From Plasmopara viticola (taxonomy: Eukaryota; Oomycota; Peronosporomycetes; Peronosporales; Peronosporaceae), in contig MBPM02000003.1 in assembly GCA_001695595.3 (NCBI GenBank), positions 744,001 to 808,000 on the forward strand: a stretch of 64,000 bases of DNA, in the 5' to 3' direction. Under the pieces are notes generated by a model. The model ran no database searches, had not been told where the DNA came from, and saw only the letters and a list, made by a program, of their open reading frames with translations. This document shows positions 20,349 to 32,400 of the stretch, in pieces. Every line of letters begins with the position of its first letter. Position 1 is the stretch's first letter. The translations under genes were made by a program, and so were the position numbers.

Positions 20349-22169
20349 AAGACTAATGATGTCGAGAAATGTATTTGGTACATATCAACTAACACCGAAC
20401 CCACAGAGCGTATTTTTTCAGCTTTTGCGGAAATTACCGGAGTCGGGCAAGCTTTCGGATGGCCCTTCGATTTTGCTAATGGAAGATACAATTTTAAATT
20501 AATATTCGACAAAAACGCATGCCCTTCGCCAATTTACAGTTGCACTGATTCTCTATTTCGCCACGAATAAGTCAGCGTTGATCCAGCTAGAATATAAGCG
20601 ATCGGACTGACAAATTGCGTAAATTGCTGTCACATTAAGAGGCTGGATAAGACGGCCTTGGTTAAATACTTTGTCAATACTGTGTGTGTGTGCTATAAAT
20701 AACATACACATTACTGTAATCTTTATATCATTATCGAGTTCATGGCAGACATAATGGAGTTAGGGTATAAGATGGTACATTCTATAGTAATGTTGCAGAG
20801 CATTAAATGCTTAATCCAACACGATGCTGTGACTGCGTCCACCTCATTGTCTTCTTGTACAGCGAGTCGCCGCTGTTTAATAGCGCACTGCTGGCCGAAC
20901 GATACATGTAATTGCCGTTCCATACATTGTGGCATGACTTCCCCACCATGGCGTACAAGTCTCAGCTAAGCCGCTTTGAAAAAATATTGAGCCGCGACAC
21001 ATAATGTGACGAGCACTAATCTTACTGCTAAAGCGTGCACACCACGACTGTACGATGCGCGTCGCGCTGTCGAAGCGTGTGTTCATCTCACCGCAGTCGC
21101 GTTGTTGGATTCGTGACGCCAGGGTTGCCGCAATCAGCAACGTTGCGTATTTAATAAGTTTAAGAGATCGGCGCCCTGCTCAGCGACACCGATGCATCCA
21201 AATTGTCCCGTCACGTTCAAACACACAACAGGCGTAGCCCTTGTGTTACACATAAATTGTGTATAGCTTGAGCCGCAATCATGATTCCCATACATTGCAA
21301 TGTACTAACTATACTGCACCAGAACTATTGATAAATGAAAAACTTGTTAGCATGTTTTTAATGTATACAATTATTTCTCTTGTGTTATTAATTAAAAAGT
21401 ACAGAATCTTTCTGTAACGGAGCGCCTGGCGTGCGAACAGCTTTACCGCGCGTACAACAACGCCGAAGCGGTTGATAAGAGTGGACAGAAACACGCGACA
21501 GAAATCATGAGCTGGCTGCTTCTTCCTACCTCGGTGAGTAGCAACGGTAATAATCAAGGTCACGAGCGTAATCCGAACCGATTCGCGATTAAATCTAGTA
21601 TGCTCTTATGCGATATGTACAATCTCGGTCGTGCGCGATCGACATGCGCACCGATCGTAAAATATTAAACATTACTTTCAGTATGTACCACCGCGCCTTT
21701 TGTCCACCGATGTTTAATTTAATTTAAGAGCGGTTCATGTACTCTTTGGTTCGTAATTCGATCAATTTTAACCAGCCAGTAGTTGCCACACACGAGATCC
21801 TTGGGCCTCGTGCTCCGCCCTACGTGTCGCTTGGAAAGCTTCTGATGAAATTTCTCAAATCGACAGGGACTTTGTGGCCGGCACAAAAGCGACCCCACAA
21901 GCGCGTTGCGAGTGGATACCATTGTTGTATGGTTGTGCTCAGTGTGACGCCGCGTGAGAAATGCCGTTCGTTAAATCTAATCTGACTGTCGAATGATGGT
22001 CCGGCCCCATGCTTACAAAACTCAAGATATGCCGTTTCAGTTACATGTCATTATGTGACGCAAGGGCGTCTAATCGCTAATAGCACCGAGACGAATCGGT
22101 GTTTTCTCATTGCGAGACTTTCCGCCTTCGACCCAGGTTGTGCCTCTCCTCACCAAATTTACTCAACCA
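20349..22169. other. Gene-free stretch
   Basis: A 94-codon stretch at 20289-20570 overlaps the end of repeat copy B and has no recognisable motif. The rest has no open frame worth calling. About 21720-22000 is open for short stretches on both strands but matches nothing I know. Confidence 0.45.
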
Positions 22170-22817
22170 ATGAGCTTCTCTTGCGTCGTCCCTGTCTCGC
22201 CCGTGGCAGCCCTCAAGCGTGCCCGCAGTGCCGACGACGATCTCAATATCCTTAAAGTCAGCAAGCAAGCAAGTGAAGCTTCGCCGCACTCGCCACGAGC
22301 TATGGCCGCTGCCGTGTTAGCCCAGCGACAGCAGCAATTTCCAAGTGGTCACCAAATGCAGCAGCACGACATGGCTATGTCACCCTTCGTTTTGGCTTGT
22401 GCCAATATTCGTTACGCCATTACGTTCATCCAGAATTCGCGTCGCCACGCGCTGGCATTGTGTGTTCAAAACCAGTGGGAGCGCGCGCTGACAGTGCTTG
22501 AGAAGATTGAGCGCGCAAACGACAAGATCTCGCGACAGCGCCGGATCAAGGTGCGCGAGCAGGCCAATGCTAGCGCAGACCGTATTTTTGACGCGCATGC
22601 CATGCCAGCATGGCCGCCGCAGGTGCTTCCACCTGTCAAGGCCCGGAAGCCCAAGTCTACCGTGCGCTTTAGCAACGAAGTGAGGGTTTCGATTGCTGAA
22701 GATATTGACCGCTCACCCTCTCCTATGCCCATGCTCCTGCGTGATGAGATTCTCGTTCTGCGAGCATCGCGCCCCATTCCGCTTCGCAACTTTTCCGAGT
22801 TTTGGAGCGCTTTATAG
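22170..22817 (+). CDS. Unknown 215-residue protein with a PP1-docking-like motif
   Basis: The start is the ATG at 22170, just after actcaacca. The protein has a low-complexity N-terminal third (Ala/Ser, then a Gln-rich AQRQQQF segment), a helical middle (about 85-140) with ALALCVQNQWERALTVLEK that looks like a single TPR-like or MIT-like hairpin, and a C-terminal segment KSTVRFSNEVRVSIAEDID. That last pattern (V-x-F followed by an acidic, hydrophobic strand) is typical of regulatory subunits docking to protein phosphatase 1, though the basic residue lies one place further upstream than the strict consensus. No signal peptide or membrane segment. Function not recognised. Confidence 0.65.
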   Translation: MSFSCVVPVSPVAALKRARSADDDLNILKVSKQASEASPHSPRAMAAAVLAQRQQQFPSGHQMQQHDMAMSPFVLACANIRYAITFIQNSRRHALALCVQNQWERALTVLEKIERANDKISRQRRIKVREQANASADRIFDAHAMPAWPPQVLPPVKARKPKSTVRFSNEVRVSIAEDIDRSPSPMPMLLRDEILVLRASRPIPLRNFSEFWSAL

Positions 22818-22938
22818 CTTTCCGAGTCGTACATTGTAGTGTCATTATCTGTACTATTTAACGTCTGGGATCAAATTAATGTTTTGGCTGTCACCACACT
22901 TTGTTGTATATTCAAGTTCATACAAAATGTCTTTTACA

Positions 22939-23938
22939 TTAATCACAAGCTCTATCCTTATCACTGTGGTGGCACCCAAGGATTGTCTTCTGCTGAAGTG
23001 ATACCGGCAGCCGCGTCCGAATGCTTTGGATTAACTCTTTAGCGCCGTACCGCGCGGAAAAGTGGACAAGCACGAGTGTGCCCACGTCTTGAAAGAGCTT
23101 TTCGTGGACTGCAAGCTGGGCGATAATTTAAAATGGTGCAATTGAGTTAAGCCAAAAAGTGTAACGCTCAAATGTTCCACAAACCTGGTCGAGGTGCACG
23201 TGGCCTCGGGCTACTGCATCTTCAACCATTGTCTCGGAGTCAACATACGTGGCCTGCAAACAAGTTAGCACAGACTCTTTCTGCATCATTTTGCAATCTT
23301 TGCACCTCGGTGATCAGCACTTTTGCTTGCAGCAAATCTTTTGCTCGGTCATCATCCAGTGCTGCTGTGAACACCTCAATGGTGGTGTCACCTGTGTACG
23401 CGATTTCTGGCGTCAATTTATAGGTTGTGACCTCGTGGCCAGTGCGCTTAAATGCTGCAATTTCTACACCAGAAAGATGCCGAAGTTCCGGCTTGAGGCA
23501 GTTTTTTTTCTCGTACAGAATATAGCCGAAGCTTGGCACGCGATGCGTCGTCGGCACTGCTCGCACTACGTACTTATTGGATATGTGAACCTCGTCAAAA
23601 GCCTCGAGCGGCACGAAAGTGGCCAGGAATGGCACGTCACCCTGCATGACAGACGTGCTATATAGTATGCTTTCCAAATGCGGTAGGAGATGGGTCGGGA
23701 CATAATAAGTGGCCGGCTTTTGCTTCTGCAACGCTCTTCGAGCCGCGTGCGCCACTACCGCGCCGAGGTGGTCGACATGACCATGCGTGATAAACACGTG
23801 TGACTTATTCACCACACGTCCTATGATACAGCCTAGATCAAATGCTACGTCAATGGAATCGACATAGCAGCAAGACTCGATGCCAGCCACGCAGCGCACA
23901 TGCAGCGTGTACCCACCAGCCTTCACTGTTGTAAACAT
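22939..23938 (-). CDS. tRNase Z, short form (tRNA 3'-end endonuclease)
   Basis: A metallo-beta-lactamase-fold ribonuclease Z. Three exons: 23938-23306, 23253-23185, 23115-22939; introns of 52 bp (with a gctaac branch-like site) and 69 bp keep phase 0, giving 292 residues. Key motifs are THGHVDHLGA (the HxHxDH metal site), the TTHRVPSFGYILYE strand region, the YTGDTT Asp, the LITEATYV junction created by the first splice, the ARGHVHLDQ His, and LVHFSARY in the last exon, which is diagnostic for tRNase Z. It cleaves pre-tRNA just after the discriminator base. The short length fits the ELAC1/plant short class; the exosite arm is not obvious. The ATG at 23938 is the first in frame after a stretch without ATG; an additional 5' exon (for example an organellar targeting peptide) cannot be excluded. 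Confidence 0.88.
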
Positions 23939-24016
23939 ATAGTATCCCCAACAATGTATGTGCTCCACAAAAGATGATTGCGTAGTGTACACAGTCGTTA
24001 CTTCAAGCAGCACGCG
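23939..24016. promoter_or_regulatory. 78 bp divergent spacer between tRNase Z and transporter
   Basis: The two ATGs are only 78 bp apart, so the genes must share core promoter DNA or have overlapping 5' leaders. No TATA motif was recognised. Confidence 0.4.
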
Positions 24017-25585
24017 ATGGCGTTAGACTCTGCGCAGCCTCAACGCATTGCACCCGAACGCGTTGCGTTGGTGCTCGTGGTATGCCTGTCGGATTTGATG
24101 CTCACAGGTCTCATCTTTGGATGGGCGCCACTGCTTTTGCTACTGCAGGATGAAGGCCAATACCACGAGCTTTGTCCCAATTCGAGCGGACCCACGTGCG
24201 TGGCACAAGAGAATCGATTGAACCTGGTCTTTGCGGTGGCCGCAGTGACCGTGAATGTCGGAGCGCTACCCGTGGGTATGTTCATGGACAAGACGGGACC
24301 ACGTGCAACCATCGCAGTGGCTGCACTTATCGAAGTCGCGGGCTTAACTATGCTGGCAGTTGCAGAGTCACAGACTTTTGATGTATTCGTACCAGCCTAC
24401 GCGCTCATTGCCTTTGGAGGATGTATTACCATGATGTCATCGTATCCTGCTAGCTTCCTTATTATGCGCTATCAAACGGCGATTCTCGCGGCCATCAGCT
24501 GTCTTTTTGACGGCAGCAGTGTCGTGTTCCTTGTCCTTTACGCTGCTCACGAGCGCTTTGGCTGGACGCGAAGAGGGTTGCTTCTAGGAATGGCAGCTGT
24601 TGCTACGGGAATCTACTTGCTGCTCATCTTTCTTTGGGGTCTCAATGAGAAAAGTCTGCGGTTGAAGCAGAATCCCGGCATATGTAAGGAAAATGTGAAG
24701 GTGACTTTAGAACCGAAACGAGTGCTGGTAGATGACCATGCAAAAGATATCACGTATGGCAGTGTGGAAGGGCAGCAGACTTCGTCTGAGAGGCTGCCAA
24801 TGCTTCCCAAAAGCGAAAAAGATGCTAGTGCAGCCTTTCGTCATGTGGATATTGACCTTGCTAAGCAGATAAAGTCGTTTGAATTTGCATTCATCGTGGC
24901 GTATGCAGCTGTTCAAATGCTGCGCGCTACTGTTTACATTGGCACAACGAATAAATTACTAGAAAATTACGGTGACCGTGGGCACGGTTATTTCTACACC
25001 AAAGCCTTCAGCTTCATTCTACCGATGGGCTTTTTATTTGTCCCGTTTATCGATTATCTAGTGGAGACACGAGGATTATCGAAGGCACTGCAATTCACAA
25101 ATGTGCTGGGTGTGCTGTACAACATTATTGAGCTGGTGCCAATTCTACCCATGCAGTGCATTGCCTTCTTGCTCTTCACGGCATTCCGTGCGTTTCTGTA
25201 CGCAATCATCTCAGCTTTTACGGCAAAGACGTTTGGTCTTAAGAATATGGGGTCACTCATGGGCATCATCTTTTCCGTTGGCTCAATTAGCAGCCTCTGC
25301 GAGTATCCGGCCGTATACATTTCTAATGCAGTATTTGGTGGGGACTTGATCGTGCTTAACGTGCTCTCACTCCTGTCCTGTGTCTTGATGATCCCACTTA
25401 CAATGTACCTGCGCAAGTATGAGCACGATAACGAGGAACAGCGCCGCACTGAATTGGCGCATGAGAGCGGCCTTGCACCAATGCATGCCGAGAGCGAGAC
25501 GTACTCGTCACTCATGGACACACCAACTCTTGGTGTGACGTATCTCCGATCGCCCGGGAATGCGCCACTGACGGATCACTTTTAG
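24017..25585 (+). CDS. Major facilitator superfamily transporter, SLC43-like
   Basis: A single-exon protein of 522 residues from ATG 24017. The pattern is two sets of about six membrane helices separated by a long hydrophilic loop (about 225-290). After helix 2 lies GMFMDKTGPRATIAVAAL, the MFS signature loop (D-x-x-GPR), followed by a helix rich in Ala/Gly. A large first extracellular loop with two Cys (ELCPNSSGPTCV) and the order of helices resemble SLC43 (LAT3/LAT4) and the oomycete/fungal FMP42 group, which move large neutral amino acids. Substrate assignment is inference. The C-terminal tail (about 465-522) is hydrophilic and probably cytosolic. Confidence 0.82.
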   Translation: MALDSAQPQRIAPERVALVLVVCLSDLMLTGLIFGWAPLLLLLQDEGQYHELCPNSSGPTCVAQENRLNLVFAVAAVTVNVGALPVGMFMDKTGPRATIAVAALIEVAGLTMLAVAESQTFDVFVPAYALIAFGGCITMMSSYPASFLIMRYQTAILAAISCLFDGSSVVFLVLYAAHERFGWTRRGLLLGMAAVATGIYLLLIFLWGLNEKSLRLKQNPGICKENVKVTLEPKRVLVDDHAKDITYGSVEGQQTSSERLPMLPKSEKDASAAFRHVDIDLAKQIKSFEFAFIVAYAAVQMLRATVYIGTTNKLLENYGDRGHGYFYTKAFSFILPMGFLFVPFIDYLVETRGLSKALQFTNVLGVLYNIIELVPILPMQCIAFLLFTAFRAFLYAIISAFTAKTFGLKNMGSLMGIIFSVGSISSLCEYPAVYISNAVFGGDLIVLNVLSLLSCVLMIPLTMYLRKYEHDNEEQRRTELAHESGLAPMHAESETYSSLMDTPTLGVTYLRSPGNAPLTDHF

Positions 25586-25872
25586 CATCGTGAGGTGCAT
25601 GCCTAAATCACAAATAAAAGTTAAAAAAAATTATTCGAGTCACAAAAGGTCGTGGCTTTTGTGCTTACAAATCTAGAGGTTGGAGATGAAGATTTATTGA
25701 CGTGAGGAAACCGCGTGTACTTAACAAGATACAACAGTTGACCCGTAAAAGCAACTCTCGCTCTTTTTAATGAAGATAAGAGGTAACGACGATCAAAGAT
25801 AGTGTAGGGCGGTATGTGATCTTCGTCGCGCAACTCTTTAGCTGGTAAACTTAAACGCCGACGACCTCATAA

Positions 25873-26526
25873 AGTGGGCTTACTTTGGTCGCATCGCTGT
25901 CGCCTGGCTCATGCTCCTCGCTCGATATTAAAAATTCAGATTCTGGTCTATCAGGGAAAAGGCTCGGGTGACGCCCCCCTTCCAAGCGCGGGGGCTAAAT
26001 GCTCGCGCGCTTCGGGCAGGTGCTCTCGGGTATCTGCAGGTCTCTAACGAGTCTCACCCTCGAAGCGACGGTATCCAGCACCAGGGCGCCACCTGGGCTC
26101 TTACCAAGTCAGAGCTAAACAAAATAATGGAAGACCCTCACGACCTCGGTGCTGGCTGCACTGCCCGCCGAACGAGACCCGACGTATGCGGACACCACTC
26201 TATGCCGTGGACTAGCCAGACTGAGCCTAGCACGTGCATAACTTGGCAACGCGATAACGTAATACAATACAAGATTCTGGTCTATCTGGTCTCGTGGCTA
26301 CTTTTGGTCGCATCGCTGTCGCCCGGCTCATGCTCCTCGCTCGATATTAAAAATTCAGATTCTGGTCTATCTGGTCTCGTGGTTACTTTTGGTCGCATCG
26401 CTGTCGCCCGGCTCATGCTCCTCGCTCGATATCAAAAGATTCAGATTCTGGTCTATCTGGTCTCGTGGTTATGGCCCTGTGCCAACGCATCTGCGCTCAT
26501 CTGATTACGACTAAAATAAGCCCACT
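25873..26526. mobile_element. TIR element carrying 85 bp tandem repeats
   Basis: A 19 bp left end AGTGGGCTTACTTTGGTCG (25873-25891) matches the reverse complement of the right end CGACTAAAATAAGCCCACT (26508-26526) at 17 of 19 positions. Just inside the left end is one copy of a unit containing gtcgcatcgctgtcgcc and atgctcctcgctcgatatta. About 320 bp further on come two full tandem 85-86 bp copies of the same unit (starting 26273 and 26358) and a partial third (from 26444). The 320 bp between is GC-rich and non-coding. No target duplication was found at the ends. It looks like a non-autonomous DNA transposon whose subterminal sequence has been amplified. Confidence 0.55.
26273..26470. repeat. 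85 bp tandem repeats (2.3 copies)
   Basis: Units start at 26273, 26358 and 26444 with the same gattctggtctatctggtct; the first two are nearly identical and the third is cut short after about 25 bp. A further copy at about 25881-25950 lies across a 320 bp insert. Confidence 0.85.
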
Positions 26527-26715
26527 GTGGGTGTTTGATCGATCGATGAAACGCGGGCGCAGTTTTGTATTTTACGACAAAAGCAAGTGCATTCGTAGGT
26601 ATACTTTTAGCATGCAACTTTAAAATTAGTTGATCGTTGCTATATCTTCTCTTTCTGTTTTTTTTTGCAAAGTCTTTACCCATACTATCGCGCAATTGAC
26701 ACAAAGTCTTGTGTT

Positions 26716-26961
26716 ATGGAAAGGCTGACTTCAGAACAATACTTGGCTATCTTTCTCTTAGCAGGACCACAACCGTGGTTTGGTGGCGCCCACGAAACGC
26801 ATACGATAGTAGACCAGATGTATGTGACGGGAAGCTCGAACGGCACTTTTTTCACGGAAACACAACGCGTGAATAAATGCTTTGTCAACCTGCAAGAACG
26901 CTGCGCGACATGTTTTTGTCGACTCGGCTTATATAGTCGCTCCGGACATGTTTGTTCTGGA
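26716..26961 (+). pseudogene. Unknown reading frame interrupted by the LTR retrotransposon
   Basis: An ATG at 26716 opens a frame of 82 codons that runs without a stop exactly into the left LTR at 26962. It contains five Cys, including CATCFCR. The sequence right of the far LTR (after the target duplication at 33301-33305) reads on in the same frame for about 17 codons to a stop. This may be an unknown small gene split by the insertion, or chance. I do not recognise the protein. Confidence 0.3.
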
Positions 26962-27318
26962 TGTAAGGACTCACCCACTAAGTTTTGGCTGAACTACAGA
27001 GTTCATGCCATATGTTTATGTATATATGGTTTGTATTAAATGTCACCAGTAATACTGGATGCACTTCTAAACTGCAACTTCAAGAAAGAAAATAAATCAG
27101 TAGAAAATCAGAAAATTAGAAAAACACAAAAAAAAGAGAAAAAGAGAGCGTAGGACACAAGATAAAAGCAGTAGCTAGATCTAAGTCACTTCTAAAATTG
27201 GCATCAAGTGTTCAAACTCCAACTCTTTTGTTCAGCCTCGTTCCTCGTCGTTCAACCTCTCAAACTCTATCGCACCTCGCCACCCACGGAATTCTATCAA
27301 GTACGGCCGATCCGTACA
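26962..27318 (+). repeat. Left LTR of Ty3/gypsy element
   Basis: A 357 bp repeat beginning TGTAAGGACTCACCCACTAA and ending GATCCGTACA, so it has TG...CA ends. It matches the right LTR (32972-33300) throughout, with several small indels and substitutions. The flanking 5 bp is CTGGA, against CTAGA beyond the right LTR. Confidence 0.92.
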
Positions 27319-28270
27319 TCCGGTGGCACTTGTTGGTCGTGCTATTTCCTCGTTGGGGCATTTGAAAAGTCTTGGTCGGTTTTCGTCCTGTTGACACTGT
27401 TGGTGGATCACTCGTTGAGTCTGGCATCACATTGGAAACTCTCGCTGTTAGGACTGGGCTTAGAGTCATTAAATTGGCCTGTACCGCTACGCGACAAAGA
27501 GCTTCATTCCAATAGCTACAGTCCTACTGAGTTTACGTTATCGTCATTGTTGGTAACAGTTGATAGGAACCTAGAGATTTAAGCTACCGGAACCCACACG
27601 CTAGGACCAAGCTGTCTCTATCGCGGGATGCTGATAGCAATCCGACCCATATTGGGACCGGGTTCCGTACCCCTCATTACAATATGGGGCTTTTTCGGTC
27701 AGTGGGGCGCCCCCCCAACCATTCTATTATCCAATCGGGCGCGAGCTGGGCAGTCACACACTCGGGTGTGATTGCTCGTCCACTATCTCCGGCTTCCTTA
27801 ATTCGGATCCTATTGGTATCGAACCAAGTACCTCCCGGTCCTTGGTCGAGATAGGAACCTAGAGCGAGCCGTGTATGCCACGTAAGAAAAGACCTTCCAC
27901 TGAAACCTGTACCTTCGAGCAACTCTCTCCTCTCTCTATACTCTCAACACTCCGAAATCAACAAGCTTCGTTCTGATCTTGCCGCCGCTATCGACCGGGT
28001 CCTTTTTCTGACCCAGAAACTTCGGCAATCAATTCCGACTTCTGACAATCACATCACCCGGAACATTCTTCATTCGACTATTCAACATTGCTTTGTCGAG
28101 GTCGCTGATTTGGATAACAACATCGGTGTTTGTCTGGATCGTGAGATCAAACCTTATCATCAAGAGAAAGAGGAAGGGAGCTCGAAGCGTAAGCGTGTAA
28201 AAGAGAAATTTTCTAAGTCTTCCAAAACGGAATCTCAGTAAGTTTTCCTTAATTCCATCTGTTTTCAACA
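27319..28270. other. Leader region of the retrotransposon
   Basis: Non-coding in my reading. It holds a 15 bp direct repeat (gataggaacctagag at 27562-27576 and 27850-27864) flanking 273 bp of GC-richer DNA. Near 27950-28240 on the plus strand short open pieces (for example a lysine-rich stretch ending near 28240) may be the eroded N-terminus of gag. Confidence 0.5.
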
Positions 28271-29283
28271 ATGAGTGTCTCATCATCAAGCGAACGAAGT
28301 CTTGCTGAAGCAATTACCCAGCTGACTATGATGATTACGCGTCATGATCAACTTCTCCATATACTCCGTAATAAGGACTTCAAGGTTGAAGGCGTTAGTA
28401 TGCCTCACTTCCATGGAAAGTTGGGCGAGTCAGTGCGCTTAAATTTTGACCAAGCCAACCTGTTCTTTGATGCAAAAGGGATCAGCCAACAAGATCCTCA
28501 ACGACAACGTCCCATCATTGCAATGTTAGCAGCTAATCTTTGTGGAGCTGCCGCGGCTTGGTACATGATATAAAGAGACACGATAAACGGTGTGGATCAC
28601 TTCAAGGCAGAGCTTACTAAAAAAATTATTCCCGTTGATTTACAAGAACGGTTGAGAGATCAGCTCTACGCCCTAAAACAGAAGGATTGTAAAGGTCTTG
28701 AGGATTATGGAAATTTCGTCAATTGATCATGCAAGTAGAATCTAAGCATGAAATCGATAAAGTGACTTATTTTGTTCGTGATTTACGCCGTGAAATTCGA
28801 GAAGAACTACAGTGTTGTCGTTGTGCTACTGTGTCGGATGCAACGTCCAAAGTTCTCGAGTATGATCGTGCTCATGATTTTGGTCATTATAAAAGACATC
28901 GTTCAAGAACATCTCAGCCATCACTTGTCCCAGGGAATACTTCAACACCAGAACCAGACACTGCAGAACCTATGGAAATTGACCATATCCGTCCATTTCA
29001 ATCACGTAATAAAGGACGTGGTAGTTATCGCAAACAAAAATGCAAATATTGTAAGATGTTTGGTCATACAATTGATGTAGGTTTCAAAAAGAATGGACGT
29101 AATACACCAAATAATAATTATCATCGCAATACGATTAACTTCCTCGATCAGCTTTTGATCATAATAAATTGCCTAAAGACAAATAAACGACAACCAAAAC
29201 TCGGCTTTATAGAACGATCCGTTGCACTAGAATATGTAATCATTCGTTCGGAGAAAATGAGCTTTTCCTTGATTTTCTTTTAA
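28271..29283 (+). pseudogene. gag of the gypsy element (frameshifted)
   Basis: Two open blocks (28271-28573 and 28723-29283) are joined by a frameshift and a stop near 28574. The first has the retrotransposon gag capsid pattern (PHFHGKLGESVRLNFDQ, then GAAAAWYM). The second continues the capsid helices and ends in a zinc knuckle CKYCKMFGHTIDVG, where the fourth ligand, normally Cys, is Gly. Structural protein of the virus-like particle, not functional here. Confidence 0.8.
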
Positions 29284-29499
29284 TTTGGTTAGGCGACGAC
29301 GCTGACCAAACGTATTGGAAGAGCCTCCCACGGAAAACACACGCTTATCTATTTTCTTCGCCTACTGGTCCACAGACACCTTAAGTAACGCATGAAAGTG
29401 TCAATATGGTACAATATACAGCTGTCGCTTCAAATAATAAACGTTTTTTCGATACTGACCTTCTAGTCAGAATTGGTCGAATTGATCAAAAGTATGTAT

Positions 29500-32400
29500 A
29501 AATTATGCTAGAAACTGGTGCTACCTGCAACGAGATCCAGAAAGGCCTGCTAATAATATCACAGGCACTAGTACTTTTTAAGTTACACGTTTTGATGGAT
29601 CTACTACGATTAAGCGCAGAGTCAAAAAAGGTTTGGTTGATGTGGAACTTGAAGGTCAAGTATTTTCTCGTACAGAAGTCATTGAATGGCCAATGTATAA
29701 AGTCATCCTCGGCAAACCTTGGATAACTAAAGATCAACCTATAGTCAACTGGAAAACGCATGAATTACAATATTTCCCTGAGTTATCTTTGCCTGACAGT
29801 TGACATCTCTTGTGCAGAATTTTCGAAGAAAGTTACGAATCAACACTATGAAGAAAGCTATCATATCAAGGTGTCTAAACTTGCAATAATAGAGTCACCA
29901 ACCGATCCAAGAATCGCCAATCTTGTACAAGACTTCATCGATGTCTTTCCAGAACAACTCCCTGATGAGTTGTCACCACACCGATCAGTTGAATTCGAAC
30001 TAAAAATGAAACCGGATGCTGTTCCGAGTAATCGTCCACCCTTCCGTTTGTCAAAAACTGAACAGAAGGCACTTCACTCATTTGTGCAAAGGATGGATTG
30101 TATTATCTGATTCTTCAAGAGTATCAAACATTTTCGGAGCTCCTAAAGAAGATCCAGTCAGAGGTAAAGCTCCATCTTGTACAGAATGCATTCGATCGTG
30201 TAACGCAGAACATCCCATTCGATGGGTGATTGATTATCGATATGTCAATTCTCAGACCGTCTTTTCTAATCTCCCACTACCGCGAGTAGATGAATTATTT
30301 GATCACGTGACAAATAAGAAGATTTTTTCGGTTCTCGATTTGGCTCAAGGTTATCATCAGATGCGTGTCCATCCAGATAGCTCTAAGTACACGGCCTTTA
30401 GAACGGGTGATGAAATCTATGAATGGCGTGTAGCTCCAATGGGAATGTCTGGAATGCCAGGAACATGGTCTAGATTGATGCGTCCACTATTTCAAAGTCT
30501 ATCATTTGTAGTCGTTTATCTTGACAATATATGTATCTTCTCCGTATCATTTGAAGAACATCTTCAGCATCTATCACAAGTTTTTACAATATTACGCGTT
30601 GGAAAACTCTATGCCCAACGTTCTAAGTGTCGTTTTGGACTTCATGAATTTTCAATTTTTAAGACATACTGAATTGGCTAAAGGGCTCTTTGTCGATATA
30701 TTGAAAATTGATTATATTCAAAAATGGCCAAGTCCGTCCAATATTAAAGAACTTTAAAGTCTTTTGGGACGTGCGGGTTGTTATTGACGTTTCATCAACA
30801 GTTTGCACAAATAGTATTGCCTCTCAGTGAACTCGTCAAAAAAGACTGTAAATGGCATTGGGATGAAGAACAGGAAGTCACATTCAATCGTCTGAAACGA
30901 GCGTTGCAGACATCACCAGTTTTGCAGTTAGCTGATTTTTCGAAGCCTTTCGTCCTCTTCGGGTACATGTGTGGTGGTGTTTTATCACAATTTTATGGTA
31001 GAAAAAGACCATCCAGTTGCCTTTTACTCTATCAAACTCGGTCCTCACGAAATCAATTGGCCTACACATGAAAAAGAGCTCTTCGCGATTAAAATGGGTA
31101 TGGAGAAATGGCGTCACTATTTACATGGTAGAGAATTAATATCTACACCGACAATAGTGCATATTCTTGGCTACTTCATCATCCTAAAGTATCAGCAAAA
31201 CTAGCTCGTTATCTAACATTTTTCGCTCAATTTACCTTCACGATTCACCATGTCAATGCTGAGCTCAATGTAGTTGCTGACGCACTATCGCGACAAACTC
31301 TTCCAGGTTCTTCAGCCGTCAATGTTACGTTTCATTAATGTGACGATTCATGTTCTCATCGCGGTTCTCGTTTTCGTACCCTACTACCGGCACCAAGTCA
31401 ATCCGGGGAGGATCAGTCAGTTCAAGAAAATGCAGGTTCAATGTGATCCACTTCAAGTGTTGTTTTGGCGCCTACCATGAAGAAAGATTTTCAACAAGCT
31501 TTTGCAAAAGATGAAGAGTTTCAAGAAAATTAGACAAGTAACAAAGATAACGTTCCTCTGTCAAAGTTGATGATTTGTTAGATATCATTTCTCCAAACAA
31601 AATCAAACGTCTTTGTGTACCACAAGGTAATCGTTTTTGAACCCTTATCATTTCAGAATATCACGATTCTCCAATTGCAGCTTATCCAGGCAGTCGAAGA
31701 ACATTCTTACGAATTGCCCAATGGTATTATTGGAAGACAATGCGGGTTGACATAAAGGAGTATGTAAAAAGTTGTGAAACCTGTACTCGTTGGAAACATG
31801 ATAGTCAACGAAAAAATGGATTACTTATGCCTATACTCATTCCTGAATATTGCTGGCAAGTCATTTTAATGGATTTAAGACGGGACTTCCTGTTTCAGAA
31901 GGTTATGATGCAATCATGACAAATGTCGACAAGTTGTCAAAACGAGCCAAATATGCCGCAGTTCATCAAAATGACAATGCCACGGATACAGCGAAAGTAT
32001 TTTTCGATACTATTGTAAGACATCATGGATCACCTGAAGTTATCATCAGTGTTCGTGACACCAAGTTCACCTCATCACTTTGGCAATCCTTGATGAAGTT
32101 GATGAAAATCAAACTGAGTATGACAACGTCACATCATGCTCAAACAGATGGCCAAACAAATCGTCAAAATTTGATTGTTGAAGGAGCCCTTTGATATATG
32201 GTATTGTATCAAGGTGATGATTGGGTAAGTCAATTGAGAATGATTGAGTATGCTCATGCAACCTTAGTAAGTCCAACGACAAAGTTCTCTTCATTTGAAA
32301 TTGACACTGAAGAAAAAAAGGAATAATATGGGAACAATCGCTAAGCTCTCAAACGAAGGAATAGTCAATCGCAGAATATGCGAAATAATTCGCAGATAGC

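Noticed and set aside
20289..20570. 94-codon open stretch as a gene
   Set aside because: Begins inside repeat copy B, not open in copy A, and matches no family I know.
27319..27345. Primer-binding site after the left LTR
   Set aside because: The sequence after the LTR (tccggtggcacttgttggt) could not be matched with confidence to a tRNA 3' end.
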